64,000 bases of DNA, from the NCBI RefSeq assembly GCF_030052815.1, contig NC_079495.1:33513967-33577966 (forward strand). Direction: 5' to 3'. Shown here piece by piece: positions 1 to 12,110 of the stretch. The translations under genes and the position numbers were made by a program. Source of the DNA: Hevea brasiliensis (taxonomy: Eukaryota > Streptophyta > Magnoliopsida > Malpighiales > Euphorbiaceae). Each line of letters begins with the position of its first letter. Within the stretch, counting starts at the first letter, position 1. Below the pieces are notes generated by a model. The model made no database searches and had not been told where the DNA came from. It saw only the letters and a program-made list of their open reading frames with translations.

Positions 1-883
1 TGAAGTCCTTGATCTCCACTTTTTCCTGCAATTCCTCACTTTTTCTTTCATCAATTCTTCCTTTCTAGGGTAATTTAGAAGTTTTCTAGGGTTCAAGGTT
101 AAAATTTATGGGAGAAATTCAAGTTATTCAAGCTTGAATAACTCATCAATGGTGGAAAGCTATGGAGTTTAGAGAGAGGGATATGGGGCGGCAAGGTTGA
201 AGATGGCTTTTGGTTTTTTTTTTTTCTTTTTCTTTTCTTTATGTCTTTAGTCTTATGGAAGACCAAAAAATCAAATTAATTAAATTTATTAATTATAATA
301 TTTATGGCATCATGCATGATGTCATGCATGATGTCATCTCTTTTCACCTTTTTCATTTTTTTTTATTTATTTTTCCATTAGTTCTTTAATTTAATTTCCT
401 ATTCCAAAATTTTCTTTTCTCTAATTTTATTTGACAGTTAGGTCAGGAGTCAGCTCTCGGGGTCAATTGACCAAATTGCCTCTCGCCGGTTCAACTCGGT
501 TTGCAAATAATTCAAATTTCTTCCGGCTCTCTGACCTAATTATTTAACTGGCTTAACAATTCTTTTTCGTGATTTTCTCTTGTCTACTGTGTTCGTAATA
601 GTCCTAAGGACCGCAGCATCACATTTTACGGTTCGAAATTTGAGTTTAAATCTACTTTGCAGTCCTTCCCGAGAAGGTCACCCATCGTTGTGACTCTCGG
701 CTCGTTTAACTTCTTATGTTCTGTTTTTCTTATTTATACTTAACTAATTGACAATTACTAATTATTTGTGTTCAGGACTTATCTAGTTGTCTTAAGTGTG
801 GTTCTAATCCTCTTAATTGTCCGGACCGACACCGGTTACCGAAATAGTAAAATATACCAGGCTTTACAAATAGGGGTATTACA
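1..883 (-). mobile_element. Partial D-family long LTR (5' part), minus orientation
   Basis: Read on the minus strand this begins with TGTAATACCCC at 883 and follows the first ~900 bases of the LTRs at 48227 and 56671, including the GTCGGTCCGGACA block, the CAACGATGGGTGACC block and the GGTCAATTTGACC-like region. It is cut by the window edge, so about three quarters of the LTR lies outside. Small differences from the two D LTRs are scattered along its length, so it is a separate, older insertion. No internal coding sequence is present here. Confidence 0.85.
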
Positions 884-1124
884 TATTTTGTCAATCAATG
901 ATTATCCATGTAGGTAGTGCTGCTATTTGTAGTCCCTAATTAGTATACCAATCGATCCAATTTGTATACATAAGCCTAGGTTTACTTTGGGCAATTAAGC
1001 ACTATCAATTACTTATTAGAAATTCCATGTCACTTTGTAGTGGGAAAGTGGGTCCCACATACCTATTTCATGTAATTCAGTGTTTAACAATATATTATGG
1101 TTAAAACCCTACCATAAAATAGTT
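884..1124. other. Unassigned spacer between two LTR pieces
   Basis: I see no coding potential and no clear match to the LTR families elsewhere in the window. It separates the D-type LTR end from the A-type LTR segment. Confidence 0.3.
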
Positions 1125-3764
1125 TGTTTTGTGAACCTTTCTTTAGGTTCAGTTTTAATGTCTTAAGTTTCCTTATCAATTTGATCACTTTGTGGCCACT
1201 GTTTGACCATACTTCCTTCATGGAAGTTATTCCTCTATGTCTTGTTTTGATTTCCCTTTTTGAATCATATCATTTGGATTTCTGGAACTCAAGTTATGAT
1301 CAAATAACCATAACTAGTTCATTTCCTAATTCTGGATCCTTAACTAGGCAGATTTTGAAGTTACACTTTATCAATTTAATTGGACATGTTGCAGTCACTT
1401 TTAGCCTTAGTGTTCTTCATAGAGTTTATTGCCCTATGTCTTATGGTCACTCAGAATTTTGGATTACAATTTTTCAAGTTTTTTAGAATTACTTATAGCC
1501 AAATCACTGGCCTAGACTCAAGTACCCTATGCTAACAGGATCCTAGTTCAGGTCAGTAGCTTTGACTCAACTTTTGGGATTCTTACATTTATAATTTGAG
1601 GAAAGTCTCTAAAAAAAAGTTATAGCTCTATTTCTCAGGTTTTCAGAATAATATGGCTTATCCCAATTGGAGTTTCTTAGTGGGAGACATGACTTGAAGA
1701 CTATTCTATAGTCAATGGTCACTTAGGCAAATTTCCAGAATTGGTATGCTAACTTGAACTAGCCAATTGGCCTAGTTTCCTTGATTTCTGGGTTTTGGTC
1801 AAAATACCAATATTGTAGATTGATATCTTGTGGATAGTTTTCTATTGGTTTCATTGCATTTAGATTTCTGTAGACCAAGTTATGGCCTCTTTGGCAAAAA
1901 TGGTCAAGTAAGCCTATTTCTAGCAATTTATGGGCAATATGGTTCTAGATAGTTTTTGTTATCTAAATTAGGCCAACAATTTGAATTGGTTTAAAGCATT
2001 TCTGGGCTTTGTGATATGCATGACATTTGAAGCCCTATGTCTAAGCTTTCCAATGGTATAAAATTCAGGTCATTTGGACCTGTCTAGAGTGAGTTAGGAC
2101 CAAATGAATGTATATTATTCATTTGGTCAATTTTTTGGGTTCCTTATATGGTCAGCCAGATTGGGGCAACAATTAGGTCACTTTGTGGACAAAATTTGAG
2201 CATGGTTTCTACATGAAGAATGGAGCATTTAAGGTCTAGTTACATCTCCAATTGGCCTAATACTAATCGGAGCCACACAATTTCAGTTATGGCTCAAAAC
2301 ATATACTGGATTCAATAATTCTCAACCTGTAAAGAAATTACACTCCCAAATTGCATTCCTCCAACTCCTAAACTACAAATTGGCATTCATGGCATTTCTA
2401 AACATCATCAATTCATCTCATCACAATCAAATTCTAGCAATTATACAAAGTCTCCAATAATTAGTTCAAAACCCTAATTCAAATGGTCAAGGTCAACAAT
2501 ACACATTCAATCAAATTTCTAATACATGAAACTTCTTCCCTCAACATATAACTCATTCATCAACATCACAAATCACCTTTTACATGCATGAAATTGACAA
2601 TATCCCATGCTTCTGAAGACTGCAGAAATGAGGCAATTACACAAGTCTCTAATAATTTGTTCAAATCCTAATTCAAATTGTCAACCTCAAACATACACAT
2701 GCAATTAAGTTCTAGTACATGTAACTACCTTAATAAACATCACTAATCACCATTTACATGTATGAATTAATCAAACTCTCATGGTTCCCATGGCTAGCAA
2801 ATTCTAGGGTTCACCAGTCCTCTTTATTTTTTTCAATTTTCTTAGCATATCAACTCAATTCAAGATGTAACTAAGAAAGGAAGAGAAATTATGCACTAAC
2901 CTTGTTTCAAGAATTTCTCAAGCTTGTAAAACTTCAAGATTTCTCCTTCCTTTTACTGCCTATAGACTTCCCAAGGTGTGAGGACTAACTTTAATGAAGG
3001 AACTTGTGAGTATTAGGGTGAGAATGGGAGGATTTAGAGCTTGCATGAAGAACATTCATAGAGGAAATGAGAGAACAAGATTTCGGCCAAGAGAGAATGA
3101 AATGAAGAAGATGAGTTAGTGGATGGATTTTGTCTCCTTATGCCTTTATATATCCCCACTAACATTAATTTATTAATTATAATAATTAAATTTTAACATT
3201 TCAAATAATTCCCCTCATTTTTCTTTAATTACATTACATATATTTTCATATTTTCATGGGATTTTTAAAATTTTAATATCACTTATTTTAATGGACATTT
3301 AGGTCAAAAGTCAACTCTAGGTGCCAAATGATCAAAATGCCCCTATTCGGGTTACAGTCAAACTTTTTTGATAATACAGATTAAATTTTAAACCCGACGG
3401 TTCCTTTAATTTTCATTTTTATCTATACCGATTAACTAAATTTTTTTTGATATTTTTAATGTCATTTGTACCTTAGTAAACTTTTAATTAAGTCCCGAAA
3501 ATTATTTCCTAGAGTTCTTTGCGAGTCTAGGGTTGTCAACTATCTACGCAGTGACTTTCCGGTACGGTCACCCATCGCTGGAACCACGACTCATTTAACC
3601 TAGTTACATTTCATTTCTTTTATTTTTTCTTAATTTTTCTTGGTCTTTATTTCATCAATTTATGTCTCCTCACTCTAGTTTAAGTATAATTCCATGACTG
3701 TCCGAACAGACATTAGTCGTTGGAATAATAGAACGTATGGACTACCTACGGTGAGGGCGTTACA
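1125..3764 (-). mobile_element. A-family long LTR, left-truncated, minus orientation
   Basis: The minus strand starts TGTAACGCCC at 3764 and parallels the A LTRs at 19669 and 42769-47060, including the GGTCATTTGGACCTG subrepeat units and the block ending in GGTGACCG. The 3' terminal part of the LTR, expected to end GGTGTGACA, is missing on the left, so the boundary near 1125 is approximate. The 5' end of this LTR abuts LINE sequence directly at 3764/3765, consistent with insertion into an older LINE. The 120-residue open frame at 1124-1486 is a chance frame in this LTR. Confidence 0.75.
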
Positions 3765-3983
3765 TTTCCACTCTAAATGATTTTGGGTTAAATCCCCAGA
3801 AATGTATAATGCTTCTAGGTTATGTTGTACTACTCTCCTCCAAGTCAGTTTAGATCTATCATTCTTTTCTTTCTATTCTCTAACCTAATGTGCTCTACTT
3901 GTCTAACTGGAGCCTCTGTATGTCTATGCTTCACATGACCAAACCACCTTAATCTCCCTTCTCTCAACTTATTCATGTCTTGC
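3765..3983 (-). pseudogene. LINE reverse transcriptase, C-terminal fragment
   Basis: The minus strand encodes KLREGRLRWFGHVK followed by TEAPVRQVEHIRLE and, after a frameshift near 3855, KLTWRRVVQHNLEALYISGD. This string is characteristic of the extreme C-terminus of plant non-LTR (LINE) retrotransposon reverse transcriptases, downstream of the palm domain. Only about 70 residues survive and the palm itself is absent. The 3' side is cut by the A-family LTR at 3764 and the 5' side is lost near 3983, where unrelated gypsy gag sequence begins. It is non-functional. Assignment as LINE is firm; the clade cannot be told from so short a piece. Confidence 0.8.
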
Positions 3984-4018
3984 CAAGTGTGTACAAAATC
4001 TCTGGGCAATAAAGCATA

Positions 4019-4441
4019 CTAAGAAAAAGCAACTACAGTCAGGGAATTGAAAAACAACCTTAATTTAAACATGTCATAATTCTCATAAATGGTAAGCTCA
4101 GCACATTGCATAGTAAACCTACCAATATCTAAAGTAGATTGTAACCCATTTCCTGAGAACAAAATGGACTTAGGTATTTTATAACCCCTAGGGAAGGGAT
4201 TATTCCTATCCACCTAGTTTGGATAAGGTTTATGAAACTTAAGACGATTTATCTGATGAAGGTAAGGTCCATAAAATTCTTCAACAATTGTCCTAAGTGC
4301 TTCATGGTCAGCATGAGGTTTAAGGTGATGTAATATGGGTTCATAAACAAGTGGTGGTGGTGCCACATAGTTAATCCTAGCATTATTCACATTATTCATT
4401 ACATTATTCAAGACAATACTTACATTTACAGCATTATACAC
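4019..4441 (-). pseudogene. Ty3/gypsy Gag fragment (non-chromovirus type)
   Basis: Two stretches in one minus-strand frame are separated by a single TAG at 4214-4216. The downstream part contains NPFPRGYKIPKSILFSG, DIGRFTMQCAE and FKLRLFFNSLT, the pattern of a retrotransposon Gag core just before the conserved tryptophan helix. The upstream part is asparagine- and proline-rich with EALRTIVEEFYGPYLHQI. The fragment stops after about 140 residues, before the zinc knuckle, so protease and polymerase regions are gone. The motifs fit the TAT/Athila side of plant Ty3/gypsy better than the chromoviruses elsewhere in the window. Clade placement is an inference. Confidence 0.65.
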
Positions 4442-5280
4442 ATGTGGGTGAGTGGTAGGATTGGTAGTAGTGTAGAAGTTACCTCCCTATCGACCACTGA
4501 ATAACCTTACTACTTGTGTAGGAGCAGGCATTGGAGTTGTTTCTCTACTTTAAGGTGGTTGGTGGCATTGCTTCTCCTGGGATAGTGTTTCTTACACCTC
4601 ATTGGACTCTAGTCGGTTAGTCACTGTGTGACTACCTAAGATTGTCGCTTGGCCCCTAGGCAGTCTAGCTTTAAATAGATTTCCCATGGAGCCTTAGCTA
4701 ACTCATTCCAGCTGAATAGAAAATGACTTGAAGCTAGTCTCAAAAATAGCTTCGATGCTAGCCTCAATTTGATTAGTCACTTATTAAGCAATTTGAGTGC
4801 CAATGCTAGTTACATTAAATGCAATTGGGATCACTTTTTATGTTGAATGTGACTCAATATCTTGTGCTTATTTATTAAGTTTAGCTTCATCAAGAACTCC
4901 ATTAGGGCCAGACCCTATAGCTTATTTTTCATAACAAATCCTTGTTTTAGGCACATGATGTCTAAAATTTTTTTGTGAAAACTTCGAATTGAATGTGAAT
5001 GAAGAAAATTGAAAGTAGAATCAGTTCCATTAGGCGTGCCAAAAACTGTTTATGTGCTAAATTGATTTTACTCAATTTGAGCATGTCAAAAACAAACATG
5101 ACCTTTTTCTCATATGTCTGTTGGATTGTGAGCGTGCCAGGGACACTAACATCCCAAGTATGCAATGTAAATAAATTGTTCTGATTTCCAATTTGAACGA
5201 TTAGAGGGAAACAAAGGACTAAACTTTCCCTTGGGTTCCTTGACTCTACCAGGATGCACTTTGTCAAGATCTCTACCTAT
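4442..5280 (-). other. Leader or Gag N-terminal region of the same decayed gypsy element
   Basis: Lies immediately upstream (minus sense) of the Gag fragment. It holds a 101-codon minus frame at 4962-5267 with no motif I recognise and many stops elsewhere. The repeated phrase GTGCCAGGGACACTAACATC and the purine-rich minus strand fit a decayed leader, but no primer-binding site was found. Confidence 0.35.
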
Positions 5281-6180
5281 ATAACTTTGTGAAATTTGAG
5301 AAAATGGGATTGGTTGCTAGAAAATTGAATGATTACTTGTGCATGAAAGAGTAAATGTTGTGCTTAAAAGTAAAGGTTGTTCATGGCTAATTACTTCAAA
5401 AAGTAAATTTGTATAGAAAGTGTAAAATTTACACTTGAATGAAAGAGTGAATTACTTGCTAAGAAAATATAAATATGTGTAAAAAGTATAAATGAGAGCT
5501 TTAAGAAATTGAAAGACTGATTTGTTTGAAAATGTAAACATTTGTAGAAAATTATAAACTGGCTTGTTGAAAAATTAAAGAGCTGATTTGCTAGAACTGA
5601 GATATGAATAGGAAATTATAAATTGCATTGAAAATTGAAGATCTTGATTACAAGAGATGAAATGTTGACTAAAGAACTATAAAATGATTACTTGAAATGC
5701 ATTCACCAGGTGTCACGTGATTTTATTTTTAGATGCTTGCCCATTAATCTTGAACCATTATCTCTACTAGTTGCAACCACTCAATCACTTGCAACATATC
5801 ATCCACAAATGTAGGCACCATCTCCACTTTCTAATATTTGAAAACCATCCTCGGTCTTCCTTAGCTTGCTTTTAGAATAAACACTAGATAATGCTCCTTA
5901 TCTCTTGGAAGTTTTTTTTGGAGATAACAAATAATATTCCTTATCTGTAACTACTTTAATTAAATAATTACTCACTTGTACAATAATTATTTAATGGGTT
6001 CCGGTTCTAAATAATTAATACACTAACTATTTCTCTTCTACCAGCTTGAGTTATGGGTCATGCCAAATTACACAGGTAATTTAATTTAATATCTTAAACC
6101 CATTAATTAATTAAAATTAAATTATGGCATAAACAAATACTCTCTAATTAGTATATTTAAAAAATATATTTTGCTCAACA
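5281..6180 (-). other. Possible degenerate LTR or leader of the decayed gypsy element
   Basis: Non-coding, with AG-rich lysine/isoleucine-type runs at 5281-5700 and a more complex stretch at 5700-6120. Position upstream (minus sense) of the Gag remnant suggests leader plus LTR. No TG...CA boundaries or TSD could be found, so this rests on position only. Confidence 0.25.
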
Positions 6181-8089
6181 ACAATTTTAATAGAAATACC
6201 AAATAAGCCCTTAATATAAAAATTTAAATTCAATTGTTATAATATATATTTTTCTTAAAGCATTTGTATGTAAAAACTAAATAAATAAAATTTAAAACTA
6301 AATTTTATATAATTGAATCTACAATACTAATTTTTTTACAGCATTAGGCTAACTTTTAAACAAATTCTCTCATTAGACTAACTTATTTACAGCACTGATT
6401 AACGATAAAAAAAATTTAAAAAAAATAAATGAAGAAAATAATTAATAGGCGGAATAAAATGTTATACACTTCTCAATATAATTATCAAAATAAATTAGCG
6501 AATAATAATAAACTTAGAGACTTAAAGTAATTCAATTTTTTTTTTTAATATTACTTGATCGTCTCAAAAATAACAAGCGTTCAAAAAATAAGATGAAATA
6601 ATATGGAAAAGATTAATAATGAAAAGTTTCGCATTAAAAAAAAAAATTCAAATTAACTTGTTAATGATCATCTGTAAGCCTATGTTCTACTCATCTAGGA
6701 GTGGAATCAAAGTGTCTCGGACTGATGTCAATTCAAGGTTCAAAGATTGAATCAAATTGTAAAGTTTTTATTTTTTTTTTATTTTAAATTTTGCTTTTGA
6801 TATAATTTTAATTTAATTTCATTTTTAATTAAATTTATTGATATTTTTTAAAATTATTTATTTAAAAATAAAATTTTCAATTTTGGTATGAAATCAGTAT
6901 CAATCAAATAGGTTTTTAATTTAATTTCAGTTTGCGTTTAGTCATACTTTGACAGATTTTAGTTTCGGTTTAAACAGATCCAACCCTGAATTGAACCGTA
7001 AAAATTATATTAGAATAGAATTTGAATCTATCTAATAGTAATTATATTATTCAAAATCTTTTTAAAATTGATTAAAATTATATTTTATTATTCATAAATA
7101 TCTTAAATCTTTTCTTTTGAAACAATAAATATCTTAACTCTAATTATTATTTTAAAATTTCTATTTAATTTATATAGTTAATTAATAATTTATATAGAAT
7201 ATTTTTATAATTTAATAATTTTATAAAAATATTTTTCCTATAATGGTACCTAATATGCTATATGTTAAAACATTAAGATTTTCTTAAGTATTATGCAAGG
7301 TATAGATTTTCTTTTTATAATTAATTAAAAAAATCCCTCAACTCACAACCATTTTTTTTTTTTTGTGCTTTCTTTTCATAACTCTCGTATCTGTATCATT
7401 CTGAAATAGATACTAAGAATTTATTTTTAGATCTATTGTTTATTAATAGATCTTGAATTTATTTGTTTGAATTATCATATTTTGTCTCTATTTTTGTGGT
7501 AGTCTCTCCTATTGAGAGGGCTTGATTTTTAATTATTATAAATAAATATATGATCATTGATTTTATTTGGTTGGAGATTTTAGAACTTGATTTACAGATT
7601 TAATTTTCTATCAATGAAGTCTAGCAGTGCGATCTATTCCTCCATTGACATATAGTGATTTGAACTCATCTATGTACATTATATACATCAAATACCTGAA
7701 AAATAGTCTAGATATTTAAGATCCAAAGATGTTATTTTATTCTTCAAATCAAAAAAATGGACCACTAGCTACTCTGAAAATTTATATATTTTATCAAAAT
7801 CATTTTCAAATAAAAAGATTCAATATTATTATATTGATAGATCGCGAATTTTATAATTTATGATAGTAAGTTATGTGCCTGCTAGGTATTTAATATACTC
7901 GTTGGACGATGTCATATTAGATACACCCAAATTAATATTGTCCCTAGCAGAAACAAAACTTGAAAGGAAGTTTTTGAATCAGCATAAATTAATGAACCTG
8001 ACCTTGGCATTTATATACATACATGGGTAGTTATTACATACAGTAATTCAATTTTAAGAATATTAAATTTTAATTTTTTTTCTTTTATA
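6181..8089. other. AT-rich intergenic DNA
   Basis: Strongly AT-rich, with poly-A and poly-T runs. No open frame above noise, no recognisable element and no RNA gene seen. Confidence 0.5.
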
Positions 8090-8094
8090 AAACT
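8090..8094. repeat. Target-site duplication AAACT (left)
   Basis: AAACT here and at 11111-11115 directly flank the solo LTR. A perfect 5-bp duplication is the expected footprint of Ty3/gypsy integration. Confidence 0.9.
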
Positions 8095-11000
8095 TGTAAC
8101 ATCCTCATTTTAGCTAGTCCGTACAGTCTACTATTCCGGTGACCAGTGTTGATCCGGACAGCTAGAACGTTTGGAAAAATATTTAAACTAAAGTAGGGAA
8201 CAAAAAATTAATAAGAAAAAAATTTAGGAAAAATTATAAAATAATTCTTGGGACTCAAGAGAAGGGTCCTTAAGGTTCTTATGGCATTAGAATGCCAAGA
8301 AAATACTTAGAAAAATTTTTCAATCAGTACAGACAATTTTGGCCCATTAAGCCAAACGGAGAGCATTTTGGCCATTTCGTCTTCAGAGATGATTTTTGAG
8401 CCAACTTGTCTAGTTAAATAAATAATTTATATAACACAAAATATAAATAAATATTGTCAAAAATTTAATTGCAATTAAATAGACAAGAAATGAAGAGAAA
8501 AATGAAAGAAAATGGATTTATGACATCATCATGATGTCATTAAAAATCTCCCAACCAACCCAATCTTGACACATGGCATAAACATATATTAAAGAGGTAA
8601 AATGGGCTGGAAAAGAAAACAAAAAAAATCAGACATTCTCTCTCCTTCTTCTTCATGCTGCCACCCTCGCCACCATTGACACCCATTAGCAAGCTTTTGA
8701 AAGCTTGATTTCCCTCACTTTTACCCAACTAAACCCTAACCTAGTAACATAAAAATTTGCTCTTACACCTTGGAGAGCCTTTTGGGAGCAAAAAGAAAAG
8801 GAAAGGAAGAGCTTTAACAAGTTGGAAAGCTCACTCCTTTAAGGTTAGTGACCTAACCATGAATTTTTCTTTAAATTCATGTTAAGAACTTTGAATATGT
8901 GTAAATTGCAAAAAAAAATTGTTGAATACCATTTGGATGGAAACCCTAGATTTTCGACAGCCATGGTTAGGGTTTGTTTGTGGTGAGTTTAATGAAGTTA
9001 AAAGACCATAATGGCAGCCCACAATATGCACCCACTAAGTGGATTGATGAAATGCAAGTTAAATGCATGATTTGAGATGTTAGGGTTAGAGTTTGGGTAT
9101 AAAATGGAGACTTTAATCATGTAATGATGAAAGTGAGTTTTAATGGTCAATTAGTGACCATTTGGTTATGTGTAAACAAGAAATGAGGTGGTTTGATTAG
9201 TGAGAATTGCAGTTGGTGTGGCTGCCCATGGTGACCTGCAGAATTGGACATGAGTCCAACAGGTTTGGACAGCCATAACTTGAATTGTAGAGGTTCAATT
9301 GGTACAATGCCAATTGTACATGAAACTAGACACATAATGGCATAACTTTGGTGAAGAAACCATACCCATAAAACCAAACCAAATGGACCAAAAGCTTGCC
9401 CTAATCCTGGTGACCTGTAGTCTGTCTCTGCAGAATGACCAAATGAATAGTGTTTGTTCATTTGGCCATAACTCAATGTAGAAAGGTCCAATTGACCTGA
9501 AATTTTACCAGCAACAAGCTGAGATATAGACCAACAACTTTCATGAAGAAACCTAACCCAAATTATGACCAGAACCTATCTAACAAGTGAGTTGCAGTCA
9601 CTGTTCACTGCACTATAGATATGATCAGTCCAAAAAAATTTCAATCCGGCCAGTTGTAGTTTTTGGACCATAACTTGAGCTACAAAACTCCAAATGGAGT
9701 GAATCAAAAAAGGAAATTCAACTAGACAAAATAAGGAACAACTTTGATGTTGATCATTTTGCCAAATTCCCACTGCAAAAATGACAAATAGAACAGTAAA
9801 AATGAAGCATGAAAACTGAAAATTTTTCTCAATTAGCATTAAGCTTAGAAATGGTATGGGCAACCAATAACAACAAATTTTGAATGCAAAATGTGGTATG
9901 TTGGGAGTATTAAAACCAATATACCTATTGTCTATGCAAAAGTCAACATTTTGGTTGACTAATGAAGTAAATAGTAACATCAAAACTTGAAATTCAAAAA
10001 TTGTAAAACTTAAAAGTGTAAAATGCCCTAGTATACCTAACAAGATTGATTTGAATAACTTAGCATGCCAATAGGGTTCTGTTAGCAGTACTGCATATAG
10101 CTTCATACCATTCTGTGTTTCATGGTTTTCCCATGCCATTCTGTGAAATAATAGCCTTTGGCTAAGTTATTTAAGTTGATATACTTGGATTTTAACCCTG
10201 ATAATTATTACAGTTTATTAGCTGTTTTGTTGCACACCGGGAGACACAGTGTGACCGATGGTGTGATGGTCCAAGGTACTTAGTACCCAGTGCCAGTTTA
10301 CCCATTTATCCAGTCCAGTCAACTAGTATGGGTTACTCGGGCAATGATAATAAACCTTATCAAATTTTTAGTGAATAATACTACAAATAATACCAGAAAT
10401 TAAGTCTACCAAAAAATGAAATTATACATTCTGCATAATTATTTTATTCTATTTTATTTTATTTTATATTGTCACCACTAAGCAGAATTGCTTAGCGCGT
10501 CGCTTTTGCCACGCGTAAGTACTGGAGACCTAGCTGGGGAGCCCAGCAAACATCAGACGAGGTGAGTCTTCAGAGCTGTATCAGGAGTCCAGAGTCATCT
10601 CACATCTGCACTGCATATGGTAGGACATTAAGACTATAGGTGGCCCTTTTGTATTTTGCATTTTGCATTAGTTTGGATTGTGACTATAAACTCCTGTAAT
10701 TATGTATTAATGTAAATATATGAAATTTCATATTATTGGGATTTTCTGTATTATGTATATTGATAAATAAAATGTTGAGAATTATTTGTGAATATGCTTC
10801 TAGTGATGAAGTGAACAGAAAAGTTTTGAAAAATAGTATTGTGATTTGAGATTGAGATTTTGAGATTGACTTGAATGTGTATAATGGAGTTTGGATTTGG
10901 AAATTATTTTGGAAGTGTTTTTAAACAGTTGGTAAGAACTGCTTTTCAATTTACAATGCACTCTGCCTGATTTTCTATAAAATTTGTGGATAAATTCAGA

Positions 11001-11110
11001 TTTATCAAAATTGAAAATAAATGAATTATAAAGGGATAAATTGTAATAGAAACATGAATTGGTGCTCCGGGGCACTGAGTGGCATAACTAGACGGGTAAG
11101 GGGTGTCACA
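8095..11110 (+). mobile_element. Solo LTR, B family (Ty3/gypsy, long-LTR chromovirus type)
   Basis: Begins TGTAACATCC and ends GGTGTCACA, bounded by the perfect TSD AAACT. It is 3,016 bp, close to the 3,009-bp B LTR at 23019-26027, and follows that copy from end to end. It has the conserved 5' block TTCCGGTGACCAGTGTTGAT, a perfect 21-bp palindrome at 8520-8540, three ~200-bp subrepeats (ATAACT anchors near 9273, 9469 and 9670), and the 3' block TTCCGG-like before GACGGGTAAGGGG. There is no internal region, so it is a product of LTR-LTR recombination. Open frames inside it, including a 187-residue minus frame at 9576-10139, are chance frames. Confidence 0.93.
8520..8540. promoter_or_regulatory. 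Perfect palindrome in B LTR
   Basis: ATGACATCAT and its reverse complement ATGATGTCAT flank a single central C. The same palindrome occurs at the equivalent place in the other two B LTRs (23562-23579 with 8-bp arms, 42401-42421 with 10-bp arms), a little over 400 bp from the LTR start. TGACATCA resembles bZIP half-sites, so a U3 regulatory site is possible; that role is inferred. Confidence 0.5.
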
Positions 11111-11115
11111 AAACT
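11111..11115. repeat. Target-site duplication AAACT (right)
   Basis: Matches 8090-8094 exactly and directly follows the CACA end of the solo B LTR. Confidence 0.9.
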
Positions 11116-11787
11116 AATTCAACTTCAATTTAATTTTATAAAATCATTATAATTGAAAATTAGAGGTTTTCAAATTAACTTATTGATGTGTTAATTATTT
11201 TACAAATAAAATTACCTTATTTTATTAATTTTTTTTAAAAAAGCTAGCTTTCTTGTTGTCAAACTTCTCTTTTTTTTTTTTCTCCCCTTTATACAATAAT
11301 CACTAATTAAGTATTTTTATTTATAAAATAATTGATATGTCAATAAATTAACCTGAAAATATTTAATTTCAGATTATAGTAATATTTATAAAATCAAATT
11401 AATGTTCAATAAATTTTATTAAAAAAAAATTAAAATTAATTGACTTTTATAAAAATATTAATATAATAAAATATTACATTATATTCATTCCAAGTAAAGT
11501 GTGCACACAAGATCCCCACTCGCACCCATTCAACACTTGCGGAATATTAAAAAAAGAATAAATTTATATTATACATAATTGTAGAAAGGGGAATATCGAC
11601 TTTGTCAAAAATACTCTCTATTTTTTAAATTATTTATAATTATATTTTTATTATTTAAATTAATTTTAATGTTTAAATAAATTTAAAATTTTTAATCCTA
11701 CTTATATTATAACTTTAATTGAGTATAAAATTTTATAAGAAGTAATTAACTAAAATAAAAATTTAATAAGTTAAAAATTAAAAATAC

Positions 11788-11807
11788 TATATATATATAT
11801 ATATATA
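11788..11807. repeat. (AT)n microsatellite
   Basis: An uninterrupted AT dinucleotide run of about 20 bases in AT-rich DNA. Confidence 0.9.
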
Positions 11808-11852
11808 AATATAAAATAAGTGAAAATAAAAAATATAATTAACCTATATATA

Positions 11853-12110
11853 CAGCGACATGCAAAAAATTCATCGCCAATAATTTATATTAGCGACAGT
11901 AACCTATTGTTAATCCATATAAATTCGTCGCTATTACCATTTAGCGACAAAAAGATACATTGCTAAGAAGAGGCTCTTTGGATAATATTGTCGCTAATAA
12001 CTTTTAGCAATGCAAAATTTATTGCTAAATCCCTAATAATATAAATTTCTAACATATATTATATCATTGCTAATAACTTTAGCCACGAATTATTTATCTC
12101 TAAATACCTA
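11853..12110. repeat. Cluster of GCGAC/GTCGC-type motifs in both orientations
   Basis: Motifs such as AGCGACA, ATCGCCAATAA, TAGCGACAGTAA, TTCGTCGCTATTA, TTAGCGACAAAAA, TTGTCGCTAATAA and decayed forms (TTAGCAATGC, ATTGCTAAT, TTAGCCACGAAT) recur in both orientations over ~250 bp. Several decayed forms differ by C-to-T or G-to-A at CpG. Such arrays are common in terminal regions of non-autonomous plant DNA transposons, but I find no clear terminal inverted repeats or TSD, so the identity is open. Confidence 0.5.

Noticed and set aside
1124..1486. 120-codon plus-strand open frame
   Set aside because: Antisense frame in an A-type LTR without a domain, signal or conserved partner in other A LTRs.
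9576..10139. 187-codon minus-strand open frame
   Set aside because: Lies wholly within the B LTR; the same LTR region in the other copies has the frame broken, and the residue content is Phe/Leu-rich chance translation of AT-rich DNA.
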